Shown: positions 38,774-48,964 of the stretch, one piece after another | How positions within the stretch are numbered: the stretch's first letter is position 1 | Layout of the letters: each line of letters begins with the position of its first letter | NCBI RefSeq assembly: GCF_004792655.1 | Contig: NZ_SRZC01000006.1 | Location: 1-64,000, forward strand | Length of the DNA stretch: 64,000 bases | Direction: 5' to 3' | From: Palleniella muris | GTDB taxonomy: Bacteria > Bacteroidota > Bacteroidia > Bacteroidales > Bacteroidaceae | Made by a program: the position numbers and the translations under genes | Notes under the pieces: model-generated | Told to the model about the DNA's origin: nothing | The model's database searches: none | What the model saw: the letters and a program-made list of their open reading frames with translations, nothing else

Positions 38774-41056
38774 ATGGAAATACTGTTTCTTTGCGTAGTA
38801 ATTTTTCTGTTTCTGCTGGCTGTGTTTGACCTGTCAGTAGGTGTGAGTAACGATGCTGTCAACTTCCTGAATTCGGCAATCGGGTCTAAGGCGGCATCAT
38901 TCAAAAGAGTCCTGATTGTCGCTTCCATCGGTGTTTTTATCGGTGCGGCGATGAGCAACGGTATGATGGAGATTGCCCGGCACGGAATTTTCCGTCCCGA
39001 GCATTTTTCATTTTATGACCTTATCTGCATTTTCATGGCGGTAATGGTCACAGACATCATCCTTCTCGACATCTTCAACTCGCTGGGTATGCCGACATCG
39101 ACAACCGTGTCAATGGTTTTCGAGCTTTTGGGTGCTACATTCGTTGTAGCTCTTATCAAAATGGCGGGAGGCATCGGTCTCGGTTTTGATGACTTGCTTA
39201 ACACAGAGAAAGCCTTGTCGGTTATTCTCGGAATATTCCTGTCTGTTGCGATAGCCTTTTTCTTCGGTACGGTGGTGCAGTTCATATCCCGCATGGTGTT
39301 CTCGTTCAATTACCGGAGCAATCTGAAATGGAAGATAGGGATATTCGGCGGTATCTGCGCCACTGCGATTGTTTACTTCCTCCTGATTAAAGGGGCAAAG
39401 GATCTTTCTTTTATGACCCCTGAACTGAAAGCGTGGATAAAAAACAATACAGCGTTAATTATACTGTCCTGTTTCGCAGTTTTTACAGTGCTGATGCAAC
39501 TGCTCCATATCTGCAAGGTCAATGTGCTGAAAGTGATTGTGCTGATGGGTACATTCTCGCTTGCCGTGGCATTTGCCGGAAATGACCTTGTGAACTTCAT
39601 AGGTGTTCCCTTGAGCGGTCTGGCTTCATATCAGGATTTTATAGCCAACGGCGGCGGAGATTCCAAAGGCTTCCTTATGGATTCGCTCAACGGCCCGGCA
39701 AACACCCCGATATATTTCCTAATCGGTGCCGGTGTCATAATGGTGGTGTCACTTGCAACGTCAAAAAAAGCCCGGAATGTGACCAAGACTGAAATCGGAC
39801 TCGGAAGCCAGCAGGGTGGCGATGAGATGTTCGGTTCATCCCGCATCGCCAGAAGATTGGTTAGATGGACTTTATCATTTCTATCTTGGGTGCGCCGTGT
39901 GACACCGATAAAAGTACGCCGTTGGTTCAACCGCCGTTTTAATGTGGATGAGACCATTATGGATCAAGGGGCGGCTTTCGACCTCATACGCGGCTCTGTA
40001 AATCTGGTACTTGCCGGCGCGCTTATTGCCTTCGGTACTTCACTAAAACTGCCCCTGTCAACTACTTTCGTCACATTCATGGTCGCTATGGGTACTTCTC
40101 TCGCTGACAGAGCATGGGGTCGTGAAAGTGCGGTATTCCGCATCACCGGTGTGATTTCAGTAATTGGTGGTTGGTTCCTGACTGCGGGAGCGGCGTTTAT
40201 CGGTGCGGGAATGATTGTCGCTGCTATGCACTATGGCGGACAATGGGTTATGCTTCTGTTGGCGGCTCTGACGATATTCATAATTATCAACAGCAATCGG
40301 AGATTTAGAAAGAAGACTGAGGAAGACAATGGCGATGCACTGTTCCAGACCATAATATCCACTCAGGATAAAACGCAGACATGGCCGTTGCTTATGATGT
40401 ATATCACGGAACAACAGGAGAAATTCATGACCTATGCCGAGGAAAAATACCGGGATATAACATCAGCTTTCATAACTGAAAGTTCCGGGGTGCTGAGCAA
40501 AACAGAGTCAAGCCTTGCACGTCAGAAAACGATACTTAAAAATGCTCGCCGCAAAGAGACTCTGTGCTTCCGTCACCTGACCCGAGAGATGTCGATAGAA
40601 AAAAGCACATGGTTCTATCTCAGTAATAACTGCTGCATGGGTATACTATATAACCTGCGACGCATCAACGAAGTGTGCAAGGAACACATCGACAATAACT
40701 TCCTCCCGTTGCCGCCCCGATATGCCACTGAATACGAGTTAATCAGAACCCAAATAAGCACTCTTTTCAACGATACTCTCGGACTTATGAGAAGTGGTGA
40801 CACCGAGACAATAGGCAATCTTCGCCGACACTGCGACGAAATCAAGGATACCGTTTCCGATACATATCACCGTGTGCATGACCAGCTTCGCGACGGGGAC
40901 ACATCGGCAATGTCTGTTCTGTATGTATATGTCAATATGCTTCAGGAGACGCAGGAAATGGTATCGTCAATCCGTAAATACCTTCGTGCGTTTGCTAAAC
41001 TGCGCGACTCGGAGTTCCGTACCCGCCCGGCAAAAATCGTGATGCCGACAGTATAA
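38774..41056 (+). CDS. PiT-family inorganic phosphate transporter with PhoU-like C-terminal extension
   Basis: 760 residues. The two PiT signature repeats are visible: GVSNDAVNF (near 23-31) and FAGNDLVNFIG (near 275), within about ten membrane segments up to residue ~505. From about 515 to the end the protein is soluble and helical (EEKYRDITSAF, HLTREMSIEKSTWFYL), like the PhoU/DUF47 helical family. That extension may gate or sense phosphate. It has its own promoter and a strong terminator, separate from the phoBR-mgsA unit. Confidence 0.93.
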   Translation: MEILFLCVVIFLFLLAVFDLSVGVSNDAVNFLNSAIGSKAASFKRVLIVASIGVFIGAAMSNGMMEIARHGIFRPEHFSFYDLICIFMAVMVTDIILLDIFNSLGMPTSTTVSMVFELLGATFVVALIKMAGGIGLGFDDLLNTEKALSVILGIFLSVAIAFFFGTVVQFISRMVFSFNYRSNLKWKIGIFGGICATAIVYFLLIKGAKDLSFMTPELKAWIKNNTALIILSCFAVFTVLMQLLHICKVNVLKVIVLMGTFSLAVAFAGNDLVNFIGVPLSGLASYQDFIANGGGDSKGFLMDSLNGPANTPIYFLIGAGVIMVVSLATSKKARNVTKTEIGLGSQQGGDEMFGSSRIARRLVRWTLSFLSWVRRVTPIKVRRWFNRRFNVDETIMDQGAAFDLIRGSVNLVLAGALIAFGTSLKLPLSTTFVTFMVAMGTSLADRAWGRESAVFRITGVISVIGGWFLTAGAAFIGAGMIVAAMHYGGQWVMLLLAALTIFIIINSNRRFRKKTEEDNGDALFQTIISTQDKTQTWPLLMMYITEQQEKFMTYAEEKYRDITSAFITESSGVLSKTESSLARQKTILKNARRKETLCFRHLTREMSIEKSTWFYLSNNCCMGILYNLRRINEVCKEHIDNNFLPLPPRYATEYELIRTQISTLFNDTLGLMRSGDTETIGNLRRHCDEIKDTVSDTYHRVHDQLRDGDTSAMSVLYVYVNMLQETQEMVSSIRKYLRAFAKLRDSEFRTRPAKIVMPTV

Positions 41057-41090
41057 AGTCTAAGGTAAGAAAGATTGTTCCTAAGGTTGA

Positions 41091-41119
41091 GATGGAAGAT
41101 TTATTCTTCCATCTTTTTT
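41091..41119 (+). terminator. Terminator of the PiT gene
   Basis: A perfect 9-base stem GATGGAAGA/TCTTCCATC with a 5-base loop is followed by a run of six T. Confidence 0.88.
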
Positions 41120-41142
41120 GTATTGCAATCGTCTGAGCGATT

Positions 41143-41197
41143 TAATATTTATCTAATATTTCCGATATAAACGTGAAATAAAAATGAGGTTACTTTG
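41143..41197 (+). promoter_or_regulatory. Pho-box-like repeat and promoter of the PhoU-like/porin operon
   Basis: TAATATTT occurs at 41143 and 41154 (11-bp period); TTACTTTG lies at 41190-41197, identical to the element before the PiT gene. Confidence 0.45.
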
Positions 41198-41219
41198 CAA
41201 CAAAGAAAACTTATAAATC

Positions 41220-41921
41220 ATGTGCATAACAGTTATCTCCATCATATCTCTGGCAGGAATCATTGTCATGTTGCAAAGACATATCAGCAGACGAAAAATA
41301 AAGGAAAGATTTTGTCTTGTCTCTTCTGGTCGGCCTGTTGGAAAGTCGTGTTTGATTATGACGATGCAGTCATGTGGCCCGATTATCGACAAAGCATTGG
41401 AATGTCTTTCAAGCAATGACAATATTGAGGTTTGTAAGAACCATCGAACAGGATCTCAGACCATTGATATAATCAGCGATAAAGTCCGGGATTGTTCGGC
41501 AGACACAGAAGGAAAGATCGGTAAGACCTCACTATATTGCGAATATATGCTTGAGGCCACTGACAAGATAGCCGAAACGACACGGCATCTTGTCACTTCC
41601 CCCGACAGTTATATCCCGATTTCATACAAATGCGAGATTGAGACAATCCGTGGAGGAATTGTCAGGCTATCTCGATTGGCTGACGGCATCCTCGGTGTTG
41701 ATGACGATATAATAAAGATTGCCGGAGACACAGGTCTGGAGAAGGATTTTATAGAACACAGCATAGCCGTACATTCCAAAGGGATGACCCATGAAGACTT
41801 TGATGAAGGAGCACCCGCATATTCCTATCTTATGCTCCTGTATTATCTTCATTCCTTTGTCAGCTCCTTTTCACAGGCACTCAGAAACATCGAAACCAAC
41901 AATAAATTAAAGACAGCATGA
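41220..41921 (+). CDS. Membrane-anchored helical protein, PhoU-like
   Basis: 233 residues. One N-terminal membrane segment (about 3-19) is followed by an all-helical region with spaced acidic and His residues (DKIAETTRHLVT, IRGGIVRLSRLADGIL, YLMLLYYLHSFVSSFSQALRNIE). The ending resembles the helical PhoU/PiT-extension fold and the context is phosphate transport. The homology is inferred from pattern only. Its stop overlaps the porin start (ATGA). Confidence 0.6.
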   Translation: MCITVISIISLAGIIVMLQRHISRRKIKERFCLVSSGRPVGKSCLIMTMQSCGPIIDKALECLSSNDNIEVCKNHRTGSQTIDIISDKVRDCSADTEGKIGKTSLYCEYMLEATDKIAETTRHLVTSPDSYIPISYKCEIETIRGGIVRLSRLADGILGVDDDIIKIAGDTGLEKDFIEHSIAVHSKGMTHEDFDEGAPAYSYLMLLYYLHSFVSSFSQALRNIETNNKLKTA

Positions 41922-42928
41922 AACAAATTTTAATTATGACGGCGGTGTTGTCCGTAATTGCAATGTCTGCCGTGGCTCAGAATAAAAATCCATTCATTCC
42001 TGAAATACACGGAACAATCCGTGCCAAATATGAATATGAACCTCAGATAGACAAGGGACGCTTCGAGATACGCAATGCACGGCTGAGCGTGGAAGGCAAG
42101 GTGATTCCCATTGTGAGATACAAGGCAGAGATAGACCTTTCTGACGAGGGAACAATAAAGATGCTCGACGCATACGTGCGACTGCAACCAAAGGATGCGT
42201 TAAAATTCACCTTCGGTCAGATGAGAGTGCCGTTTACCATTGACGCTCATCGTTCACCACATCTACAGTATTTCGCCAACCGATCCTTCATAGCAAAGCA
42301 GGTCGGCAATGTGCGCGATGTCGGAGCATCAGCGTCATGGACGTTCAATGACCGTATGCCCATTACTCTTGAAGGGGGTATATTCAACGGCTCGGGACTT
42401 ACAAATCAAAAAAAATTCTGGACCGACAACTATAATTTCTCGTTCAAGGCGAATACTATGATTGCCCGGCAATTCAATATAACACTCAGTTGCCAAAAGG
42501 CAAATGCCGGGGATGTGAACGTGATGATGTACGATGCAGGAGCCTATTGGCAAAATCAGAGATGGCACATTGAGGCTGAGTACCTCCGCAAGCATTATGC
42601 CCACGGCTCTTTCGCTCCTGTAAATGCTGTTGACGCATTTGCCGCATATCGACTTCCGTTGAAAAAGGGGCTGACGTCCATATCATTCCTCGGTAGATAT
42701 GACTATATGTCAGACCATAGCAAAGGTACGAAAGATGAATCCGGCAATCTAAAAATAGATGATCCTGAAAGACACAGACTGACCGGTGGTGTTACATTCA
42801 GCATGGGAAAGAAATCATTGCAGGCGGATATTCGCTTCAACTATGAGCAATATTTTTACAACGAAGGTGTAACTCCGGCAATTTCAGAACAAAATAAGAT
42901 AGTCTTGGAATTTGTAGCCCATTTTTGA
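41918..42928 (+). CDS. Phosphate-selective porin O/P family protein
   Basis: 336 residues with a signal peptide (ending SAVAQ near 21). Beta-strand repeats include GTIRAKYEYEPQ, RFEIRNARLSVEG, FTFGQMRVPFTIDAHRSP and FANRSFIAKQVGNVRDVG, the core pattern of OprO/OprP-type porins, with an aromatic C-terminus (VAHF). It would let phosphate or polyphosphate cross the outer membrane, supplying the PiT transporter encoded upstream. Confidence 0.88.
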   Translation: MKQILIMTAVLSVIAMSAVAQNKNPFIPEIHGTIRAKYEYEPQIDKGRFEIRNARLSVEGKVIPIVRYKAEIDLSDEGTIKMLDAYVRLQPKDALKFTFGQMRVPFTIDAHRSPHLQYFANRSFIAKQVGNVRDVGASASWTFNDRMPITLEGGIFNGSGLTNQKKFWTDNYNFSFKANTMIARQFNITLSCQKANAGDVNVMMYDAGAYWQNQRWHIEAEYLRKHYAHGSFAPVNAVDAFAAYRLPLKKGLTSISFLGRYDYMSDHSKGTKDESGNLKIDDPERHRLTGGVTFSMGKKSLQADIRFNYEQYFYNEGVTPAISEQNKIVLEFVAHF

Positions 42929-42950
42929 CAATAAAGTGCAAAAAACAAAA

Positions 42951-42984
42951 CCGACAGCATTGAATCCAATTCAGTAGCTGTCGG
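42951..42984. terminator. Bidirectional hairpin between porin and helicase genes
   Basis: CCGACAGC and GCTGTCGG arms flank an 18-base loop, with A-rich and CTTT-type flanks. It separates two convergent transcripts. Confidence 0.75.
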
Positions 42985-42993
42985 CTTTGCCAT

Positions 42994-45900
42994 CTATCGT
43001 AATCCAGTGAAAGTACGCCGTGAGGCATACATATAAATAGGTTCAGCCACCATCGACTCCTTTGAGCCGGAGGATTGTGCCGGGTTCTCGACCCGCTGTG
43101 ATTGCTGTGGCTGCTCATCCCGCTTGACTTCCTCGCCGTCTTTTTCATCGTGTTTAGGGGCAAGTTCGGCGGTAATCTTGCGGTCGAGGGCGGCAAGTTC
43201 GGATTTCAACGCCTTTAACTCATCCTCTTTGCCCCATGTCTTGGCGACGATGCCTTCGAGAACTGGAACATCGGCCTTGAGTTTGGCCGTGCGTTCCTCG
43301 TACTGGGCGATTATGCCGGGGATTTTCTCCAGAGCGTTGACGAAGTTCATGCAGGCGGCATGTGTGTCGCTCATGGCAATGAAGCCGTTGTTGAACTTGT
43401 ATTTGTAGTTGCCTTCGACAACAAAACGGTTCTGGATGCCTTCTCTGCCGTCAACGACCGTCCGCTCCGATATTATGCTTATCGGGAAGCCATAGACCTC
43501 GCCGACACGGACGTATTTACCGTGGGTGTCGGTCGTGCGAGCCAATCCTTGCAGGTAGATGCCCATGTTCTGCTCATCCTTATACTTACAGTCGTCAAGG
43601 ACAAGACTGTTGACCGGATTGCCGTCCTTGTCTCGCTGAACAGCAGACTGATACTTGGCAGCGTCTTCCTTCATCCGTGCGATAGCCGCCTCATTGTTGG
43701 CGATGTCGTGGCTGATGGTCTGGAGTCTGAAACGGGAGTCTCCGATGCCCTTGTTGAAGGATTTGCGCTCACTCTCCAATGCCGCTATGCGCTTTTCGAG
43801 TTTCGCTTTATCCAACAGGTCGGTGTTACCGCTGAGTATAGCCATGTATTCCGAGAAGTTCATGCCGTTCTTCTCATCCATCGAACCCTCGTCAATGGTT
43901 CTGGCTCCCATAGCACCGGATTTCAACTGGGCAATGAAAGTAGCCTTGCAGTGAAGAAGATTGAACTTGTAGGAGTCCAGCGACTTCTCGACAGCATAGA
44001 TGATTACATCCACCTTGTTATCAGCATACAACTTGGCAATCTCGTTGCCGGCTCGTATCGCACGGCCCTCACGTTGTTCAAGGTCACTCGGTCGCCAGGG
44101 GCATTCGAGTTCATGGACCGCAACCGCTCTGCGCTGGGCGTTCACGCCTGTGCCGAGCATGGTTGTCGAACCGAACAAAACTCTGACATCACCGCTGTTC
44201 ATAGCCTCGATGACAGCCTTTCGGCTACGTTCCGTCTTACACTCCTGAATGAAACGTATCTCATGCGCCGGGATACCATAATCCTCAATCAGCTTGCGCT
44301 TGATTTCGGAATAGACATTCCATTCGCCGGGCTTGTATGTGCCGAGGTCGCTGAAAACAAACTGTGTACCTTTCTGCGCGTCGTATTTGCGGTAGTATTC
44401 GGCAATCATCTTGGCGCAATGGCTGGCCTTGTTGTTCGGATCGTCGCCGTATGAAGGGTCAACGAGCCGGAGGTCAAGAGCCATCTTGCGGGCATAGTCC
44501 GTGGCAATGAGCATCTTCGCTTTTTCCTCGGTGTCAGACAATGGCGCCCTGCCGAGTATCGTGGCATCGCCACTCTCGGCAAACTTCATCAGTTTCTCGA
44601 TGAAAGCCTCCTGCGCCGGTGTCGGAGGGATGTTGTGAAGAATCTCACGTTTCTCCGGCCGGTCAACACCTACATCCTCGGCGGTACGATAGTCCGTTAT
44701 CTCGTTGTAGAATGCCGCCAGTTCCGGCACCTTGATGAAGTAGCGGAAACGCTCCTTCTGAATCAAGTTGTTGGTGACGGAAAACTCGAAGTCGGTTGTC
44801 TTCTTGGCGAAGATAGCCGCCCATGCGTCAAAACTGCGGATTTCCTGCCGCTCCAGCTCATTCGGTCGTAGATACTTGAAGAGCAAATACAGTTCAGTCA
44901 AAGAATTGGAGATTGTCGTGCCACTGAGAAAGGTCGCCCCTAGGTCTTTGCCTGTACGTTCCTGAATGGTGCGTATAGCATAGAGAAGATTGAGGGAGCG
45001 TTGGCTTCCGTCGGCGTTGCCGAGACCGGCGACACGGGTGTGACGGGTGTTGAACATCAAATTTTTATAGTTCTGAGATTCGTCAACGAATATGTGGTCG
45101 ATACCCATCTGTTTGAAGTCCACCACGTTGTCGCGGTTCTGCTCCATCTGATACTGGATGGTGGCAATCTTGGCGGTAAGATTCTCCTTGCGCTTGATAA
45201 GACCTTTCAGCATGGCGCGTGACACGTCATGCCCCTGCTGCCTGACAACTTCAAGGTTCTCCTCCACGCTGTCAAGTTCCGCCTGAAGAATCTCCTGCTG
45301 GATTTCGGGCGACTGCGGTATCTTGCCGAACTGGTCGTGCGACATTATAATGCAGTCATAGTCGTTGTTCTTCATTTTATTGAAGAACGCCACACGGTTG
45401 TCCGCCTTGAAACTCTTTTCATCGGCATAGAGAATCCTCGCGTTGGGATAGGCACTATGGTATGTCATGGCAATTTCTGCCACATTCGCCTTCATTCCGA
45501 TAATCATCGGCTTGTGGGCAAGTCCGAGACGTTTCATCTCATGTGCCGCCATACACATTATCAGTGTCTTGCCGGTCCCGACTTGATGGTCACAGATGCC
45601 GCCGCCGTTCTGCAACAGCATCCACACACAATCCTTCTGCGACTGATACACGGAGTGTATGCCGTAGCGGTCTCCGAGCATCTTCATATTGAGGTCGGGG
45701 AACGTCTGGTGGCTGCCGTCATACTGCGGACGCACAAAGCAGTTGAACTTGCGGTTGTAGAGGTCAGAGAGTTTCTCCTTGAACTCAGGCGACTGCGCTT
45801 CGAGCCAGTCGGCAAAACCGTTGCGGATTTCGTCGATTTTGGTATTGGCAAGCTGAATCGCCTCGCTGTCAGGCACCTTGATATCGTGGCCGTTCTCATC

Positions 45901-48246
45901 CTTTCCGGCAGACTTCTTGATGTCGGGGACGGTGTTGTGCAGGGCGTGTTTCAGAAGGCTTATGCCGTCGTATGTGCGGTAATAGCCTCTGACGCAGAAT
46001 TCCTCCCATATCTTCATGTTCTTGCGTGGCGCGTCACATGAATACTCGTCCATCGAGGATGAATAGGCAATCTTTATGTCGGTGCCATACAGATTGCTCA
46101 TGTAAGCGGAGTATATGCCGGTGGGTATCCACCTCTCGCCGAAATTGAAGTCAAGTTCGGCGAAAGTGATTTTTCGCGGGGTGGCTTCTTCAAGTGCTTT
46201 GAGAGAATCCTGCGCCATAGCGATATATGGCTCGATGCCGTCATATCCGGGGAAGTTTTTGATACGTTCTTCTTCGCGGTCAATCCATGCCTTGACATCC
46301 TCGGCTTTCTGCACCACGTTTCCGGCGATAAACCTGTCCTTGATTTCATAATTCTCCACCAGAGGGTTATAATATATGTGTCCCTCCAGACTCTGAATCA
46401 GATTTTCCTCGGACATATCCACTAATCCGGTCATATAGTCCAGATTGACGGCACCGAACTTGTTGAGCGATGCAGATAACGCCTCCATAGGAGTATCGAC
46501 ACTTGTCAGTTCATCCACAGCGAATGAAACAGGATGATCGAAGATGTCAGCCTTGACAAATCTTCCGTTCTCGCCTCGCTCCAGTGCCAACGCATCTCGT
46601 CCGTTGGCATCCATGAGGATGAATTTGACATTCTGTTTCTCATTGAGATTGCCATATTTCTCCACGAACTCATCATAATACTGATTGAGGTGTTCGCGCA
46701 GATGTTCCGACGGCTCATGTGTTTCTGCCTCGTAGTTGTAGAGCTGCTGATAAGTCTCCGACAGCGTTACATACAACATGGCGCGTTTCGCCTGTTCCGG
46801 TTTGAGGGACAGCGGATTGAACGTAGCACCGTTCTTGCGGACTTCCGAAAGGAAACCGACAAGACCGTCCTGAACGACCATACTGCCGTTATGGTGGAAG
46901 AACTGAATGTCCTCCGAGAAAGGACGGGGAGACATATCCCTTTCGACAGGCTCCGGCTTTTGTGGAACCACTCTTGGCTGTCTGCCGGGTATGAAGTCGC
47001 CTTCGGTTCTTTCAATGACGGTGCCGCTTTCGTTGATAGTCTCGCCATTTGCAGCGGCTTGTTTGGCGGCTTCTTCCGCCTCACGTTCCAGACGCATTTC
47101 TTCAAGCTGGCGGTGGGCAATAGACATCATGGTTTCGTAGAATCCATTGATGGGCGGATTGTCCTCCCAGTTAAGAGAGCCATAAAACTCCAGCTCCTTT
47201 TCATTGAGCGGACGGAATTTCTTTACGGGTATGTCCTTGACTTCGACACTCGGTTTCGGCTTGGGGGCATCCTCAGCCTGTTTCGGCTGACGGCGGGGTT
47301 TGCCGATAGGCTCCAATTCGCCGAAGAGATTGTAGGCAAACAGGCGAGGGTCGGGATTATCGGTGTAATCAGGACTGCCGTCGGTCTCTATATCCTTGGC
47401 TGGTTCCATTTTTGATGAATCAACAGGAGCGGGGGCAGGCTTTGGTTCCGGCTCAGGCTCCGCTTTTGGAGGCTGATTGGGTGTAACCGTTTCAACCACC
47501 TTCTGCTTAGGTGTCTTTTTCAGCTTCGGGTCTTCCAACTGTTCGCAGATTGCCACACGTTTGCTGGCCCGCACAAGTTTGGGCAGATATGTGTCAAGAG
47601 CATGATGCGGAAAGCCAGCCAATTCAATATAATTGTCCCTGCCGTTGGCTCTGCGGGTCAAAGTTATACCTAATATTTCCGAGGCTGTCACGGCATCCTT
47701 GCCGAATATTTCATAGAAATCACCCACACGGAAAAGAAGTACAGCATCAGGATGTTTCTTTTTCATCTCCTGATACTGTTGCATCAGAGGTGTATTGGTA
47801 TGGCTCGACTTTTTTTCAGCTCTTGGAACTTCCACCTTCGCATCCTGCTTGGGTGTAGGAGTTGGCGTAACAGGGTCAGGTGTAGGCGGCTTAATGCCTT
47901 TGGAATTATACAATTCCAGATTCAGGCGCAGGTGCAACGACTCGTCGAGTGCCTTACGCAAGTCTTGTGCAATGCCATCGACACCTCCGTCATGGTGGTA
48001 CACGATAGCAGGTTTGCCATACTGGTCATTGCCAACCTTGGCGTCGGTGCATATAACATTCTGCGGAAACGCCTGAAAGAACTTGTTGCCTGGCACTTTT
48101 GTACCCCGGTCAACTACCGATTGAATGAAAAACTCTTCATCAGCCGACAAAGACTTCTTATAATCCGCAAAACGAAATGTTCCGAAAAAATAAAACGAAA
48201 AGCTCCGTCCGTAAAACGAAATGTTTCTTTTTCGTGTTCCCTCCAA
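42994..48246 (-). CDS. Giant SNF2-type helicase with MutS-I-like domain, 5' end cut by prophage
   Basis: The open frame has 1750 codons. Its first ~28 ([17 protein letters not shown] region) come from the prophage end; element sequence begins near [15 protein letters not shown] MutS domain I-like segment follows (about 150-250: [22 protein letters not shown], cited as position, then FYEIFGKDA and [11 protein letters not shown]), then Pro/Glu-rich linkers. The helicase core has [26 protein letters not shown] and a helicase-C block [21 protein letters not shown]. The C-terminus is coiled. Such proteins occur in Bacteroides conjugative elements, often preceded by a methyltransferase part, which if present here has been lost. 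Its native promoter and start are cut off. Confidence 0.85.
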   Translation of the reverse strand: MEGTRKRNISFYGRSFSFYFFGTFRFADYKKSLSADEEFFIQSVVDRGTKVPGNKFFQAFPQNVICTDAKVGNDQYGKPAIVYHHDGGVDGIAQDLRKALDESLHLRLNLELYNSKGIKPPTPDPVTPTPTPKQDAKVEVPRAEKKSSHTNTPLMQQYQEMKKKHPDAVLLFRVGDFYEIFGKDAVTASEILGITLTRRANGRDNYIELAGFPHHALDTYLPKLVRASKRVAICEQLEDPKLKKTPKQKVVETVTPNQPPKAEPEPEPKPAPAPVDSSKMEPAKDIETDGSPDYTDNPDPRLFAYNLFGELEPIGKPRRQPKQAEDAPKPKPSVEVKDIPVKKFRPLNEKELEFYGSLNWEDNPPINGFYETMMSIAHRQLEEMRLEREAEEAAKQAAANGETINESGTVIERTEGDFIPGRQPRVVPQKPEPVERDMSPRPFSEDIQFFHHNGSMVVQDGLVGFLSEVRKNGATFNPLSLKPEQAKRAMLYVTLSETYQQLYNYEAETHEPSEHLREHLNQYYDEFVEKYGNLNEKQNVKFILMDANGRDALALERGENGRFVKADIFDHPVSFAVDELTSVDTPMEALSASLNKFGAVNLDYMTGLVDMSEENLIQSLEGHIYYNPLVENYEIKDRFIAGNVVQKAEDVKAWIDREEERIKNFPGYDGIEPYIAMAQDSLKALEEATPRKITFAELDFNFGERWIPTGIYSAYMSNLYGTDIKIAYSSSMDEYSCDAPRKNMKIWEEFCVRGYYRTYDGISLLKHALHNTVPDIKKSAGKDENGHDIKVPDSEAIQLANTKIDEIRNGFADWLEAQSPEFKEKLSDLYNRKFNCFVRPQYDGSHQTFPDLNMKMLGDRYGIHSVYQSQKDCVWMLLQNGGGICDHQVGTGKTLIMCMAAHEMKRLGLAHKPMIIGMKANVAEIAMTYHSAYPNARILYADEKSFKADNRVAFFNKMKNNDYDCIIMSHDQFGKIPQSPEIQQEILQAELDSVEENLEVVRQQGHDVSRAMLKGLIKRKENLTAKIATIQYQMEQNRDNVVDFKQMGIDHIFVDESQNYKNLMFNTRHTRVAGLGNADGSQRSLNLLYAIRTIQERTGKDLGATFLSGTTISNSLTELYLLFKYLRPNELERQEIRSFDAWAAIFAKKTTDFEFSVTNNLIQKERFRYFIKVPELAAFYNEITDYRTAEDVGVDRPEKREILHNIPPTPAQEAFIEKLMKFAESGDATILGRAPLSDTEEKAKMLIATDYARKMALDLRLVDPSYGDDPNNKASHCAKMIAEYYRKYDAQKGTQFVFSDLGTYKPGEWNVYSEIKRKLIEDYGIPAHEIRFIQECKTERSRKAVIEAMNSGDVRVLFGSTTMLGTGVNAQRRAVAVHELECPWRPSDLEQREGRAIRAGNEIAKLYADNKVDVIIYAVEKSLDSYKFNLLHCKATFIAQLKSGAMGARTIDEGSMDEKNGMNFSEYMAILSGNTDLLDKAKLEKRIAALESERKSFNKGIGDSRFRLQTISHDIANNEAAIARMKEDAAKYQSAVQRDKDGNPVNSLVLDDCKYKDEQNMGIYLQGLARTTDTHGKYVRVGEVYGFPISIISERTVVDGREGIQNRFVVEGNYKYKFNNGFIAMSDTHAACMNFVNALEKIPGIIAQYEERTAKLKADVPVLEGIVAKTWGKEDELKALKSELAALDRKITAELAPKHDEKDGEEVKRDEQPQQSQRVENPAQSSGSKESMVAEPIYMYASRRTFTGLR
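48169..48227. repeat. Terminal repeats of the Mu-like prophage
   Basis: Three similar units begin at 48169, 48192 and 48213 (AAAACGAAATGTT, AAAACGAAAAGCT, AAAACGAAATGTT), spaced 21-23 bp. Repeated CGAAA-type sites at 22-bp scale are typical of transposase binding sites at Mu ends. A TG at 48178 could be the terminal dinucleotide. The exact junction cannot be fixed, as the other end is off the window. Confidence 0.65.
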
Positions 48247-48250
48247 TGCA

Positions 48251-48285
48251 AAAACGCCTCAGATTTATCTGGGGCGTTTCATTTT
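48251..48285 (-). terminator. Terminator at the prophage end
   Basis: AAACGCC-TCAGAT and ATCTG-GGCGTTT arms with a two-base loop form a strong hairpin just past the thymidylate synthase-like gene and inside the terminal repeats. It has T-runs on both sides. Confidence 0.75.
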
Positions 48286-48300
48286 TTCCTTGTCGGGTAT

Positions 48301-48939
48301 TTATACGTTCAAGTCGAACTTCACGTTCTCGTCACCATCAAGCAGCTGCTGTGTCTGCTCAATGTTGTTCTCGTAAATGTGGACATTACCGAGATTCAGA
48401 GTGATAGACTTCAACGGCAGGTCTATTTGCCGTGACATCAAGTACAGATGGTAAATATCAGCCGGCAATCCCAGATTGGCATCACTGCTTCGCTGGTAAG
48501 CAGAAAGGACCAGCTCGCCTTCATCAATCTGGAACTGCACGAGGCTGAGGCACGGTGCCTGGTTGCTTTCCGCACCAGTCTCGCCCAAGAAGAGGACATA
48601 GTTCTTGCTGTTCCTTTTCTCTTTGTTGATTTTTTCAATCAGCCTTGGCAGTTTCTCAAAATAAGTCGGATAGCTGTTCACAAGGATTGGACCGCAATAG
48701 TCCCACCAGCTGATTCCTGCTTCCCTGTATTTTTCCGTCTGCCGCTCGCCCTGCATGAACAGCTGTAACTCGTTCCTCAGCTTTTTCCGTGCTATCCCGT
48801 GGCTCTCGAAAATGTCCAACAGGTCAGCGGGTGACAGTGACAACTGCTCGTTCAGCAGGTAGCGTATATTGCCTTTGTTGTTATGTTGCTCTTTGCCTCC
48901 TGCAAGGATTTTGCTTAGTATTTTGTGGTATTTATTCAT
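48301..48939 (-). CDS. Thymidylate synthase-superfamily protein with Asp at the base-selecting position
   Basis: 212 residues. The family motifs can be read: RNELQLFMQGERQTEKY and WWDYCGP (N-terminal part), catalytic C130 in APCLSLVQF, YQRSSD (148-153), and NVHIYENNIEQ (H187, Y189). Where thymidylate synthase has LGLPFN with Asn, this has LGLPAD with D161. Asn selects dUMP, and Asp is found in dCMP/CMP hydroxymethylases. The RTGTGT phosphate loop and the RR pair of classical enzymes are not recognisable, so activity is uncertain. It is the last phage gene before the terminal repeats. Confidence 0.7.
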   Translation of the reverse strand: MNKYHKILSKILAGGKEQHNNKGNIRYLLNEQLSLSPADLLDIFESHGIARKKLRNELQLFMQGERQTEKYREAGISWWDYCGPILVNSYPTYFEKLPRLIEKINKEKRNSKNYVLFLGETGAESNQAPCLSLVQFQIDEGELVLSAYQRSSDANLGLPADIYHLYLMSRQIDLPLKSITLNLGNVHIYENNIEQTQQLLDGDENVKFDLNV

Positions 48940-48964
48940 GTTTGAACAGGTTTTGAATGTTGTT

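Larger units (their letters stand above)
9178..48170. mobile_element. CTnDOT-type integrative conjugative element, partial
   Basis: The span runs from the lysozyme end of the tra operon to the interrupted helicase. It includes tra, mob, rte-like genes and the phosphate cassette. The hsd shufflon abuts it and may also be cargo. No integrase/excisionase module or attachment site for the element is seen, so both ends are outside the window or unresolved. Confidence 0.75.

Noticed and set aside
43360..44454. 364-codon plus-strand frame antisense to the helicase gene
   Set aside because: The minus-strand helicase motifs are clear; this and similar frames (45229-46041, 46534-47415) are mirror frames without domains.
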